This document shows positions 44,299-53,825 of a DNA stretch of 64,000 bases, piece by piece. The position numbers were made by a program, and so were the translations under genes. Origin of the DNA: Mycobacterium sp. SMC-2 (lineage in GTDB: Bacteria > Actinomycetota > Actinomycetes > Mycobacteriales > Mycobacteriaceae); assembly GCF_025263485.1 (NCBI RefSeq), contig NZ_CP079863.1, positions 1,054,001 to 1,118,000 on the forward strand, in the 5' to 3' direction. The first letter of the stretch is position 1; the number at the start of each line of letters is the position of its first letter. The notes under the pieces are model-generated. The model searched no databases and was not told the origin of the DNA. It saw nothing but the letters and a program-made list of their open reading frames with translations.

Positions 44299-45740
44299 TC
44301 TGTGCGCTGTGGCGTCGCTGCCGGCAGGGCCATCGGACGGACATAGCCGCCGATCAGCGTCCGATGCCACCAGGCCCGCTCACGGCGCAGCTCGGCCGGC
44401 GTCGTGAAGCGATATTCGTAGAGTCGCGCGCGCACATACCGCGGCGGCGAGTCCGGGAACGGGTTGTGCCGCAGCAAGCGCAGCGTGGGCCGATCGTTGC
44501 GCAGCAACCGCTGCAGGAACGGCGTCAGCCACGGCTGCGCGTAGGCGGGCGAGATGGCGGCGAACCACATCAGCCAGTCCAGGCGCAGGTGATAGGGTGC
44601 CCACTGTCTCGGCAGCCGGCGCACGGCGCCGGGCTTGCCCTTGAATTCGTACTCCTTCCAAACGGTCTGGTCGTTCAGGTGCGTCTCGTCGGTGCCTTCG
44701 ATCACGACCTCGCGGCGCACCCGGCCGATGCTCCCGAACGCGCCGTAGGTGTTCACCAGATGAAAAGAATTGAACGACATGTTCATTCGCTGCCGCGACG
44801 AGAGCATGTTGCGTACCGGCCAGTAGCTCAAGTACAGCACCGCCGCGGCGAACGCGATCACCGGGGCGGCGAACCAAACCGGCGTCACCGAAAACGCCGG
44901 GCGGTCGGTGCGGAGCACCAAAGCGATCGACGAGTCGTCGATGGCGCTGCACGCCAACAGGATCGTCAACCAATTGAGCCAGGCGAAATTGCCCGACGCC
45001 ACCAGCCACAGCTGGGTGACGACGATGATCGCCGCGGCGATGCCGGCCACCGGCTGCGGCGCGAACAACCCGAACGGCACGATCAGCTGCGCGAAGTGAT
45101 TGCCCGCCACCTCGATTCGATGCAGCGGCTTGGGCAGGTGGTGGAAGAACCAGCTCAACGGCCCCGGCATGGGCTGCGTTTCGTGGTGGTAGTACAAGCA
45201 CGTCAGGTCGCGCCAGCACGGGTCGCCGCGCATCTTGATCAGGCCGGCGCCGAACTCCACTCGGAACAACAGCAACCGGGCCATCCATAACGTGAGCACC
45301 GGCGGCGCCACGTGATCGTTGCCGAGGAAAATCATCAGGAAACCTGTTTCCAGCAACAGTGACTCCCACCCGAAGGCATACCAGGTCTGCCCGACGTTGA
45401 CGATCGAAAGGTAAAGGATCCACAGCGTCAGCCACATCAGCATCGCGGCCCAGAGCGGCACCGCATCGGCCGCGCCGGCGGCGATCGCCGCGGCCAGCGC
45501 CGCGCCGAACCAGGACACCGCAGAGAACAGGCGATCGGAGTAGCGCAGATGAAAGAGGCTGGGTGTGCGCCAAAACGACTGCCGGGCCAGGAAACGGGGG
45601 ACGGGCTGCATTCCGTTCTCGCCGATGAGCGCCCGGAACTGCGCGGCGGCCGCGACGAACGCGAGCAGGTAGACCACCGCGACACCCCGCTCGAGCACCT
45701 CTCTGCCGAGCCAATATTCGGGTGCGGAAAACCAGCCCAT
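44295..45740 (-). CDS. LMF1-like (lipase maturation factor family) membrane protein, Rv0235c-like
   Basis: A 481-residue polytopic membrane protein (Rv0235c has about the same length). Multiple helices fill residues 15-330, with WYAFGWESLLLETGFLMIFLG and RLLLFRVEFGAGLIKMRGDPCWRDLTCLYYHHETQP, the hallmark of the lipase maturation factor family. The C-terminal part is soluble (YEFKGKPGAVRRLPRQWAPYHLRLDWLMWF). ATG 45740 follows GAGGAG. Its bacterial role is unknown. Confidence 0.88.
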   Translation of the reverse strand: MGWFSAPEYWLGREVLERGVAVVYLLAFVAAAAQFRALIGENGMQPVPRFLARQSFWRTPSLFHLRYSDRLFSAVSWFGAALAAAIAAGAADAVPLWAAMLMWLTLWILYLSIVNVGQTWYAFGWESLLLETGFLMIFLGNDHVAPPVLTLWMARLLLFRVEFGAGLIKMRGDPCWRDLTCLYYHHETQPMPGPLSWFFHHLPKPLHRIEVAGNHFAQLIVPFGLFAPQPVAGIAAAIIVVTQLWLVASGNFAWLNWLTILLACSAIDDSSIALVLRTDRPAFSVTPVWFAAPVIAFAAAVLYLSYWPVRNMLSSRQRMNMSFNSFHLVNTYGAFGSIGRVRREVVIEGTDETHLNDQTVWKEYEFKGKPGAVRRLPRQWAPYHLRLDWLMWFAAISPAYAQPWLTPFLQRLLRNDRPTLRLLRHNPFPDSPPRYVRARLYEYRFTTPAELRRERAWWHRTLIGGYVRPMALPAATPQRTD

Positions 45741-45826
45741 GGCCGTAACTCCTCGGACGGTCGCGGTCACACAGACCCGCGTATCCAGTCAATCAGCCGG
45801 TAAACGGCTAGCCAAGAGCCGGGCGG

Positions 45827-48800
45827 CTATTCGTCGCGTTCCGCCCGATCCTCGGACCGCAAAGTCACCGCGGAAGCGGCGAGCACCGCAAGCGAAATCA
45901 GCGCCAGCAGCTGGACATTCGCGGAATGACCCGCATAGCCGTCGACCGACCGCCACGGATGCCGCGACAGCGCCGCCCCGGCCAGGATCAGGCCGCCCGC
46001 GCTCAGCACCACCCTTGCGCGGTCCAAGCGCCGACCGCGCAAGGCGTACCGCAGGCCCAGGGCGGCGGCGACCACGACGACCCCGGCCGCACCGGCGATC
46101 ACCGCCCCGCAGGCGACCACCGCGACCGCCGCCCATGCGCCCGGCCGCCACGGCCGGGCGGGCGCGTCGTCGGCTCGCCTGCTTCGCGTGCGCCACAGCG
46201 CGAGCATGGCCAACAGCGGCAGCAGGGCCAGCCCCACCGCCAGCCCCACCCGGTACGGCGCGTTGGACGGGAAGGTCAGCGTGATGGTGCCGGGGTCCCC
46301 GGGCGGCACCACCCAGCCCTGCTGCCACCCGTTGACGGCCACCGGGGTCAGCCGGGCCCCGCTGCTGGTGCGCGCCACCCAACCGGGGTTGATGCTTTCG
46401 GGGATGACCAGCACCCGGGGCGCGACCGACGGCGGCGCCTGCACCTCGCGACGGTCCGGACCCCACACCCGCCACGCCGGAACTCCTACGGGGGCGGGCT
46501 GCGGGGCGGCTGTGGCCGGCGCGGTCAGCTGGGCGCCGTCGACGACGAATTGGGCGCCCGGGCTGATCAACAGCTCCTGCTGGCCCGCCGGCAGCGCGAT
46601 CGGGTCGCGGTCGCATGGCCGCGCGGCGACGGGCTCGTCGTTCAGCAGCGCGCCCACGGTGGTTCGGATCGAGGTGTGCTCGAACCGGCCCGCGACCGCG
46701 ATCACCGGGCCGTGGTCGCAGTCGACGGTGATCTCCCGCGCGCGATCGCGGGCGGCGTCGGCGGGCGCGATCGGTTTGCCGTCGGCGCCGAGCGCCGCCA
46801 CCTCGGCCAGCCCCGGCGGCTTGAGCTGGTCGAAACCCAGCGCGTTGCGGTCGATGACGTCTTCCCAGTCGAGCAGGCTGACGGTGACGCTGTCGGTCAC
46901 CCGGGGATTCAGCGAGAGCGTCTGCGATTCACCGGGTTTCACCGAGCGCACCTGCGGGCCGTCGCCGAGATTGACCGCCACCATCGTCGGGTGGGCGGGC
47001 AACGCCGACCGGCTCGATACCAGCCGCAGCCCGGTGACCTCGGTGGGCCGCGGCAAGGCGAGCGTCAGCGTGGGCGGGGTCTTGTGTTGCACCACCGGCT
47101 GCGGCGCCGTCCACGCGGTGGCCGGGTCGCCGTCGGTCGCCGCATACGCCGAGCCGAGGACGTCGACCAGGTCGGCGTCGCCGTGTGCCCGGGTGGTGTT
47201 CGGCTCGGCGATCAGGTCGGCCAGCTTGGGCCCCTGCCGTGGCCGCACCCACACCAGCGGGGTCACCGACATCGGCGCGGGAATGGTCAGCGTCCTGCTG
47301 AGATTGACCGGCTCTTCGGGCGCGAGGGCCATCGACGGCGCGCAGCGCACGCCGCCGGGCGCCGTCGCGCAGCCCGGCCTGCCGAGTAGTTCGGAACCAA
47401 GGTCGAAGCCGGTGATCGCCGATCCAGGCGGCGGCCCGGGAACCCGTACGGTGTGCCGCAGGTCGAGCGGGTGGGCAAATCCGGACGCGTCGTACTGGGT
47501 GATCGACAGGTCGGTGATGCCGAATTGCACACCGGGAGAACCGTCGTCGGTGCCCGCGGCGGTGATGCGCACCCACGGCGTTTCGCCGTAGGGCAGCGCG
47601 GCGGCGAGCGGCTTGCCGGGCTGGTCGAACCGCAGCGTGGTGCTGCCGGTCGCGGTTTCGATCAGGATGCGGCGCACCTGCGCGCCGACCGCGGTGGCGC
47701 TGGGCGTCAGGGTGATCGCCGCGTTGGTCACCGGGTGGTCGAAATCGACCTGCAGCCACTGGCCGACGGCGGCCTGCAGCGAGTTGGACACCCACGCGGT
47801 CGCCGGGTCGCCGTCGATGGCGGCGACGGGGGAGGTCGCAGGCGCCACGTCGGGCATCGCGGTGGAGTCCGACGACGAGCTCGAAACGCTGATCCGCCCG
47901 CCGGTCCAGGTGCCGGCGACCGGGTCGGCCCCGGGCACGGGATAGTCGGGCACCCGGTTGTAGGTATGCCGGGCGTCGCCCGCGGCGCGGACGGCCGACG
48001 AATGATGGTCCACCCGGCCGTAGTCGGTCTCACGGGCCACCGGGGTGTCGGTGACGGTCACCGCCGGCACCGGCAAACCGGCGGCGCGCGCGTCGGCGGT
48101 CATCAGCACCGGGCCCAGCGCCGGCTGCCCCTGCAGCCGGCGCCGCTCGTCGAGGCGCAGCAGCACTTCCGGTCCGCCGTCGACCCGGGGCAGCCGGTCG
48201 ACGTCGGCGAAGTAGGGCGCGCCCGAACCGCCGGCAACCCGGTAGATCTCGACGGCCGGGTACCGCGGGCGCAGTCCGCTGTCGGCGACGAAGCCCGCCA
48301 GGGTGCCGGGTCCGACCGGCTCGCCGAACTGCGCCACCTTCTGCAAACCCGGGGACCCGTCGACGGCGCGGTGTACCAGGAGGGGGCGCGCCGAGCGCGA
48401 CGCGTCCGGGTCCAGGTCGTTGCGCACCACCACATACGAAATGCCTTGTCGGGCAAGGGTATCGGCGAGTCCTGCCGAAGGGCGCCCAGCGGCGAACAGG
48501 CGTTGCACCGAATCCAGCGCACGGATGGTTTGCGGTGGGGTCAACGGGATGGAGTCGCGCACGCCCCAGGGGCTGCCGCCGAGCACCTGCAGCGGCTCGT
48601 CATGGCTGGTGCCCCACACCTGCGTGGCGAACGGCGCCCCCGGGGCCACCAGCACCCGGCCGGGCACCGGGGTCCCCGTGTTGTGCCGGTCGAGCCAGTC
48701 GGCGGTTTCCTGCCAGTACCGGGGTATCGCGCTGAAGGTGCCGGGCGGAGTCAGCCGGCCGGTCCACGCCAGCGAGGTGCTCACCATCAGCGCCGTCAGG

Positions 48801-50002
48801 ACGACGATCGCGACCGCGACCCGCTTGTCGCGCTCGGGGTGGGCGAACGCACGCAGCCAAACCGAGACGGGCCGCGCACCGGGCAGCGGGACGCGACCGA
48901 GCACGTGGACGATGCCCAGCACGATCGGGATCCGGACCACCGACCCCAGCTTGTGCACGTTGCGCAGCGGCGCACCGCCGGCGTCCAGGAACGCCTGCAC
49001 CGCGTGAGCCACGGGCGAGCCCAGCCCGCCGCTGTAGCCGACGGCCATCAACGCGACGCCTACCAACAGCATCGTCACCAGCCGTCCGCGGGCCGGCATC
49101 GTCGAACCGGCCAGCCCCGCCAGCCCGGCCGCCGCGACCAGGCAGGTGGCCAGGACGGCCGCCGAGCCGGTCACCAGCGGCGCACCCGCGGTGGCGGTCG
49201 GCGCCACGTACGGGGTCCAGCTGTCGGTGCCGCGCAGTATCTCGGTGAGCGACGACCATTGCGTCGTCACACCGGAGGATTCGATGAAGTCCAGGAAGGG
49301 CGGGCTGATGGCCCGCAGCATCACCAGGGCGACCACCCACCACAGCATCGCCAGGAAAAGGGCGACCGACCACCATCCGGTGTAGCGCCACCACAACCGG
49401 TTCGGCCGGTGGCAGGCCCACCAGATCACCGCCGGCAGGCAGCCGGCCAGCGTGGCGATCGCGTTGACCGCGCCCATCAAGGCGACGGCCAGACCGGCCT
49501 GCGCGGCCAGCGCCCGAACCGACCGGTTGGCACAGGCGCGCCCCCCTGATTTCAGCGCCAGGATCGTGGGCAGCAACACCCACGGCGCCAGCATCATCGG
49601 CAGCGTTTCCGACGAGATGGAGCCGAGCGTGGTCAGCACCCGGGGCGACAGCGCGAACGCCGCGGCACCGATCACCCGCGACGCGGGGCTGCCGATGCCC
49701 AGCGCCTCGGCCACCCGCAACAGTCCCCAGAAGCCGACGGTGAGCAGCAGCGCCCACCACAGCCGTTGGGTGATCCACCCCGGCACCGAGAGCAGATGGC
49801 CGATCGCGAAGAAGGTCCCGTGCGGGAACAGGTAGCCGTACGCCTGATTCTGCGCCTGTCCGAATGGCAGCTCGCTGTTCCACAGGTTGGTGGCCCGGGC
49901 CAGGAAGCGCAGCGGGTTGACGGTGAGGTCAAGTTTGGTGTCGGGGGAGACCCGCCCCGGCGATTGCGCGAACGTCAACGCCAGCGCGATCGCCCCGACC
50001 AA
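45827..50002 (-). CDS. aftD: Alpha-(1->3)-arabinofuranosyltransferase AftD
   Basis: A GT-C membrane glycosyltransferase of about 1,391 residues matching Rv0236c. The N-terminal half has many helices and the loop SPDTKLDLTVNPLRFLARATNLWN. The extracytoplasmic C-terminal half contains two sugar-binding-like modules with the repeated phrase DGDPATAW (AIDGDPATAWVSN and ATDGDPATAWTAP). Two or more helices close the protein. It branches arabinan of arabinogalactan and lipoarabinomannan using decaprenyl-phosphoarabinose. The TTG at 50002 is the only clear in-frame start codon near the expected place; the true start is uncertain by about ten residues. Confidence 0.93.
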   Translation of the reverse strand: MVGAIALALTFAQSPGRVSPDTKLDLTVNPLRFLARATNLWNSELPFGQAQNQAYGYLFPHGTFFAIGHLLSVPGWITQRLWWALLLTVGFWGLLRVAEALGIGSPASRVIGAAAFALSPRVLTTLGSISSETLPMMLAPWVLLPTILALKSGGRACANRSVRALAAQAGLAVALMGAVNAIATLAGCLPAVIWWACHRPNRLWWRYTGWWSVALFLAMLWWVVALVMLRAISPPFLDFIESSGVTTQWSSLTEILRGTDSWTPYVAPTATAGAPLVTGSAAVLATCLVAAAGLAGLAGSTMPARGRLVTMLLVGVALMAVGYSGGLGSPVAHAVQAFLDAGGAPLRNVHKLGSVVRIPIVLGIVHVLGRVPLPGARPVSVWLRAFAHPERDKRVAVAIVVLTALMVSTSLAWTGRLTPPGTFSAIPRYWQETADWLDRHNTGTPVPGRVLVAPGAPFATQVWGTSHDEPLQVLGGSPWGVRDSIPLTPPQTIRALDSVQRLFAAGRPSAGLADTLARQGISYVVVRNDLDPDASRSARPLLVHRAVDGSPGLQKVAQFGEPVGPGTLAGFVADSGLRPRYPAVEIYRVAGGSGAPYFADVDRLPRVDGGPEVLLRLDERRRLQGQPALGPVLMTADARAAGLPVPAVTVTDTPVARETDYGRVDHHSSAVRAAGDARHTYNRVPDYPVPGADPVAGTWTGGRISVSSSSSDSTAMPDVAPATSPVAAIDGDPATAWVSNSLQAAVGQWLQVDFDHPVTNAAITLTPSATAVGAQVRRILIETATGSTTLRFDQPGKPLAAALPYGETPWVRITAAGTDDGSPGVQFGITDLSITQYDASGFAHPLDLRHTVRVPGPPPGSAITGFDLGSELLGRPGCATAPGGVRCAPSMALAPEEPVNLSRTLTIPAPMSVTPLVWVRPRQGPKLADLIAEPNTTRAHGDADLVDVLGSAYAATDGDPATAWTAPQPVVQHKTPPTLTLALPRPTEVTGLRLVSSRSALPAHPTMVAVNLGDGPQVRSVKPGESQTLSLNPRVTDSVTVSLLDWEDVIDRNALGFDQLKPPGLAEVAALGADGKPIAPADAARDRAREITVDCDHGPVIAVAGRFEHTSIRTTVGALLNDEPVAARPCDRDPIALPAGQQELLISPGAQFVVDGAQLTAPATAAPQPAPVGVPAWRVWGPDRREVQAPPSVAPRVLVIPESINPGWVARTSSGARLTPVAVNGWQQGWVVPPGDPGTITLTFPSNAPYRVGLAVGLALLPLLAMLALWRTRSRRADDAPARPWRPGAWAAVAVVACGAVIAGAAGVVVVAAALGLRYALRGRRLDRARVVLSAGGLILAGAALSRHPWRSVDGYAGHSANVQLLALISLAVLAASAVTLRSEDRAERDE

Positions 50003-50075
50003 CCACAGCCACCGGCGCGATGCGGGCGCGGCCGGCGGACAACCAACCGGTGCGCCGGCCTCCGCTTCCGGCGGG

Positions 50076-50249
50076 CTAGCTACGGTTGCCGTACTCGACC
50101 CGGTTGAGCACTGACGACTGCGGATCGCCCCCGGGGAGTGGCGGTTTCGTGTCCTGTTGCACCATCAAGGTGATCCCGAAGATCGCTGCCGCGCCGAGCA
50201 ACAGGCCAACCACCACGCTCGCGGCGGCGGGCGCAATGATCCGGTTCAT
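50076..50249 (-). CDS. DUF2613 small membrane protein (Rv0236A-like)
   Basis: A 57-residue protein at ATG 50249 with AAGGAGC seven bases upstream. One long hydrophobic helix (AASVVVGLLLGAAAIFGITL) is followed by a short polar tail ending LNRVEYGNRS. It is immediately upstream of aftD, as Rv0236A is in M. tuberculosis, and may assist AftD or be a small membrane partner. Its 3' end overlaps the probable leader of aftD. Confidence 0.9.
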   Translation of the reverse strand: MNRIIAPAAASVVVGLLLGAAAIFGITLMVQQDTKPPLPGGDPQSSVLNRVEYGNRS

Positions 50250-50335
50250 CAACGGCTCCTTACAGCATCTTCGAAAACGTAGCGGCGGCCTAGCGCCAAC
50301 CTAGCAGAAGGGCGGTCGGCGCCCCGGAGCGCTCG

Positions 50336-50536
50336 TCAGGGCAGACAGTGCCCATGAAAACACCGGTCGCCGTACTGCACCTGATGCGGTCCCAGCGGAA
50401 TCAGCGCGGCCGGACGGACGCGCACCGGTGTCACACCGTGGTCGGCGACGGCCAGCGTCACTCCGAGGGTCGTCGCGACTCCGACCGACAGACCCACCGC
50501 GATACTGGCCGCGGCGGCCAGGGTAAAACCGGTCAT
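50336..50536 (-). CDS. Second DUF2613-like small membrane protein
   Basis: A 66-residue protein at ATG 50536 with AAGGAGCC upstream, the same leader as the neighbouring DUF2613 gene. It has one hydrophobic helix (LAAAASIAVGLSVGVATTLG) followed by a polar tail ending YGDRCFHGHCLP, with two Cys. The tail motif Q-x-Y-G echoes EYGNR of its neighbour. It looks like a diverged tandem duplicate. Confidence 0.8.
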   Translation of the reverse strand: MTGFTLAAAASIAVGLSVGVATTLGVTLAVADHGVTPVRVRPAALIPLGPHQVQYGDRCFHGHCLP

Positions 50537-50667
50537 CGCTGGCTCCTTGATCTCGCCCCCCGCTAGCCCAGCTAGCACCTGCCCACGAATGCCCAGGCGG
50601 CCGAAGAAGGAAACCTCGCCGCTCCCCGGACCCGGAGGCCGGGACCCCGCCGTGCAAACATGGCCCG

Positions 50668-51819
50668 ATGTCATTCTCGCGCGCCATGACCGCCATGGGG
50701 GCCGTGCTCCCCGTCGTGTCGGCTTTGGTGGCGGGCTGCGCTCACCACGCCGCCAGGCCACCCGGCCCGTCGACCTCGGTCAGCAAGCCGACGGCGGCGC
50801 CCGCGGCGCCGGAGTGCGGTGACGTCACCAAGATGGCGGTCCGCGACAAGCTGGCCCAGCTGCTGATGGTGGGCGTGAAGAACGCCGATGACGCCCGATC
50901 GGTGGTCAACGACCACCACGTCGGCGGCATCTTCATCGGCAGCTGGACGGACCTGTCGATCTTCCAGGGCCCGCTGGCCGACATCGCGGCCAAGGCCGGG
51001 CCGCTCCCGCTGGCGGTGAGCGTCGACGAGGAGGGCGGCCGGGTGTCGCGGTTGCGGTCGCTCATCGGCTCGGCGCCGTCGCCCCGGGAGCTGGCACAGA
51101 CCCAGACCGTCGCGCAGGTCCACGACCTGGCGGCCGAGCGCGGCAAGAAGATGCGCGACCTGGGCGTCACCATCGACTTCGCCCCCGTCGTCGATGTCAC
51201 CGACGCCACCGACGGCGTCATCGGGGACCGCTCGTTCGGTGGCGACCCGAACACGGTGACCGCCTACGCCGGCGCGTACGCGCAAGGCCTGCGGGACGCC
51301 GGGCTGCTGCCGGTGCTCAAGCACTTCCCCGGCCACGGGCACGGCTCGGGCGATTCGCACACCGGCAGTGTGGTGACGCCGCCGCTGAGCGACCTGCAGA
51401 GCCTCGACCTGGTGCCCTACCGGACGCTGGTGACCGCGGCGCCGGTCGCGGTGATGCTGGGTCACCTGCAGGTCCCCGGGCTGACCGGCGACGACCCCGC
51501 GAGCCTGAGCGCCGCGGCCGTGCGGCTGCTGCGCGACGGCGTCGGCTACGGCGCCCCGCCGTTCAGCGGCCCGGTGTTCAGCGACGACCTGTCCAGCATG
51601 GGCGCCATCTCGGACCGGTACGGCGTCGCCGAGGCGGTGCTGCGCACGCTGCAGGCCGGCACCGACGTCGCGCTCTGGGTCACCACCGACGAGGTGCCCG
51701 CGGTCCTGGACCGGCTGCAGAAGGCGGTGGCCGCCGGTGAACTGCCCGCACAGCGGATAGACGACGCGCTGGCGCGGGTCGCGGCGATGAAGGGCCGTAG
51801 CCCCGCCTGCGGCCACTGA
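50668..51819 (+). CDS. lpqI: Lipoprotein LpqI, GH3 beta-N-acetylglucosaminidase
   Basis: A 383-residue lipoprotein (Rv0237). Signal peptide with lipobox LVAGC at residues about 20-24. The GH3 barrel shows VSVDEEGGRVSRL, KHFPGHGHGSGDSH with the His/Asp acid-base dyad, and the nucleophile Asp in VFSDDLSSMGAI. In mycobacteria it releases N-acetylglucosamine from muropeptides for cell-wall recycling. It is divergent from the DUF2613 genes. Confidence 0.93.
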   Translation: MSFSRAMTAMGAVLPVVSALVAGCAHHAARPPGPSTSVSKPTAAPAAPECGDVTKMAVRDKLAQLLMVGVKNADDARSVVNDHHVGGIFIGSWTDLSIFQGPLADIAAKAGPLPLAVSVDEEGGRVSRLRSLIGSAPSPRELAQTQTVAQVHDLAAERGKKMRDLGVTIDFAPVVDVTDATDGVIGDRSFGGDPNTVTAYAGAYAQGLRDAGLLPVLKHFPGHGHGSGDSHTGSVVTPPLSDLQSLDLVPYRTLVTAAPVAVMLGHLQVPGLTGDDPASLSAAAVRLLRDGVGYGAPPFSGPVFSDDLSSMGAISDRYGVAEAVLRTLQAGTDVALWVTTDEVPAVLDRLQKAVAAGELPAQRIDDALARVAAMKGRSPACGH

Positions 51820-51885
51820 GGCGCGTGTGCGGCCACCGCGCGTTGCTTACTCTGGAGTCAGATAGGCGGGCTAGAGAGGCAAGCG

Positions 51886-52539
51886 ATGGCGGGTGGCACC
51901 AAGCGGTTACCGCGCGCTATCCGCGAGCAACAAATGCTCGACGCCGCCGTGCAGATGTTTTCGGTCAACGGCTACCACGAGACCTCGATGGACGCCATTG
52001 CCGCCCAGGCGCAGATCTCCAAGCCGATGCTGTACCTGTACTACGGCTCCAAGGAGGACCTGTTCGGCGCCTGCCTGAACCGGGAGATGGGCCGGTTCAT
52101 CGACGCGGTCCGCGCCGACATCGACTTCACGCAGAGCCCGAAAGACCTGCTGCGCAACACCATCGTGGCCTTCATGCGCTACATCGACGCGAATCGGGCG
52201 TCGTGGATCGTGATGTACACACAGGCCACCAGCTCGCAGGCGTTCGCGCACATGGTGCGAGAGGGGCGTGAACAGATCATCGAGCTGGTCGCCGGGCTGG
52301 TGCGGGCAGGCAGCCGCACCCCGCGGACCGAACGTGAGCACGAGATGATGGCCGTGGCGCTGGTGGGGGCGGGCGAGGCGATGGCCAACCAGCTCAGCAC
52401 CGGCGACATCGACGCCGACGAGGCGGCCGAGCTGATGATCAACCTGTTCTGGCACGGCCTTCGGGGCGCGCCGGAGGAGCGCGAGGCCGCCGCCAGGGCG
52501 CTGCCCGAGAAGGGCGAGCCCGGCGCCGCCGGGCGCTGA
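51886..52539 (+). CDS. TetR family transcriptional regulator (Rv0238-like)
   Basis: A 217-residue regulator at ATG 51886, preceded by GAGAGGCAAGCG. The helix-turn-helix is HETSMDAIAAQAQISKPMLYLYYGSKEDLF. The ligand domain has ASWIVMYTQATSSQAFAHMVREGREQI. It sits between lpqI and the chloride-channel gene (16 bp gap to the latter), corresponding to Rv0238. The target is unknown. Confidence 0.92.
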   Translation: MAGGTKRLPRAIREQQMLDAAVQMFSVNGYHETSMDAIAAQAQISKPMLYLYYGSKEDLFGACLNREMGRFIDAVRADIDFTQSPKDLLRNTIVAFMRYIDANRASWIVMYTQATSSQAFAHMVREGREQIIELVAGLVRAGSRTPRTEREHEMMAVALVGAGEAMANQLSTGDIDADEAAELMINLFWHGLRGAPEEREAAARALPEKGEPGAAGR

Positions 52540-52555
52540 CCCCTACATTCGTCAT

Positions 52556-53806
52556 GTGGCTCGACCACCCGCCCGGCACAACCTCGACTTCTTCTGCGCC
52601 GTAATCATCGTCGGGCTGTTGGCCGGGGTCGCCGGATTGGCGACGACGTTCGTGCTGCGCTTCGTCGAGCACGTCACGTATCACTACACCTTCGGCGCGC
52701 TGCTGGCCGGCGTCGCCGGCAGCGGTCCGGTGCGACGCGCGGTGGGGCCGATGATCGGCGGCGCGCTGGCGGCTATCGGGTGGTGGCTCTTGCGGAGCAG
52801 GACGCAGGTGCCGCCCCTGGCGGAAACCATCGCAAGCGGGCAGCGGATACCGCGGCTCGCGTGGAGCGTCGACGCCATGCTGCAGGTGCTGCTCGTCGGA
52901 TCCGGGGCATCGCTGGGCCGGGAAGGGGCCCCACGCCAATTCGCTTCTGCGCTAAGCGATTTCGGGACCGGTTGGCTCAAGCGGCTGTCACCGCGCGACC
53001 GCGAGGTGTTGCTCGCCTGCGCGGCCGGCGCCGGGCTGGGCGCGGTCTACGCCGTTCCGCTGGCCGGTGCGCTGTTCTCGCTGCGAATCCTGCTCCGCAC
53101 CTGGCATCCGCGGGCGGTGGGCGCGGCGTTCATCTCGTCGAGCCTGGCGGTCGCCGTCGGTTCGGCCATCACGCGCGACGAACCCAACCTGGGATGGCCG
53201 AGCGGGGAGTCGACCTACCTGCTGACCGCGCACGGGCTGCTGCTGGCGCCGCTGACCCTGGTGGTGGGGCTGGCGTTCAACCGCTTGATGGCCGCGGCGA
53301 AGCCGGCCAAGCAGATGCAAACCTGGGTGCTGGTTCCCGCGCTCGCCGGAGCCGGGTTGGTGATGGGCATCTGCTCCCATTGGTGGCCCGAGCTGCCCGG
53401 CAACGGCCGAAGCATCCTGACGGTCGGCTTGTCCAGTGGCATGACGCTGATGTCGGCGCTCGCGATCCTGGCTTTGAAACCCTTGCTCACCGCGCTATTC
53501 CTGCGTGCCGGCGGGGCGGGCGGACTGCTGACACCGTCGCTGGCTACCGGTTCGGCCGCCGGGGCGGCGCTGGTGCTGACGATCAACTGGGCGGCCGGGA
53601 TTCACCTGCACGTGCCGGCGGTGTCGCTGGCGGGCGCCGCCGGCGTGCTCGCGGTGACGCAGGGATCACCGATCTGGGCGGCGATCTTCGTCTGGGAACT
53701 GGCCCGCCCGCCGCTGTGGTTGTTCCTGCTCTTCCTGCTGACCGCGACCAGCGCTCACGGGTTGAAAGTCCTTGCCAAGGGCCGAGGCCCGACGCACTCG
53801 GGCTAG
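52556..53806 (+). CDS. ClC-type chloride channel/transporter
   Basis: A 416-residue polytopic protein starting at GTG 52556. The ClC selectivity motifs are GSGASLGREGAPRQ (normally GREGP; the gating Glu is kept) and GGLLTPSLATGSAAGAAL. It has about ten helices. ClC proteins exchange chloride for protons or conduct chloride. In M. tuberculosis the VapBC24 toxin-antitoxin pair occupies this place. It may be co-transcribed with the TetR gene. Confidence 0.9.
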   Translation: MARPPARHNLDFFCAVIIVGLLAGVAGLATTFVLRFVEHVTYHYTFGALLAGVAGSGPVRRAVGPMIGGALAAIGWWLLRSRTQVPPLAETIASGQRIPRLAWSVDAMLQVLLVGSGASLGREGAPRQFASALSDFGTGWLKRLSPRDREVLLACAAGAGLGAVYAVPLAGALFSLRILLRTWHPRAVGAAFISSSLAVAVGSAITRDEPNLGWPSGESTYLLTAHGLLLAPLTLVVGLAFNRLMAAAKPAKQMQTWVLVPALAGAGLVMGICSHWWPELPGNGRSILTVGLSSGMTLMSALAILALKPLLTALFLRAGGAGGLLTPSLATGSAAGAALVLTINWAAGIHLHVPAVSLAGAAGVLAVTQGSPIWAAIFVWELARPPLWLFLLFLLTATSAHGLKVLAKGRGPTHSG

Positions 53807-53825
53807 CGGGTCGCCACCGAAAGCA

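Noticed and set aside
47453..49549. 698-codon plus-strand open frame antisense to aftD
   Set aside because: Shadow of aftD; repetitive Arg/Gly/Gln/His composition and no recognisable motif.
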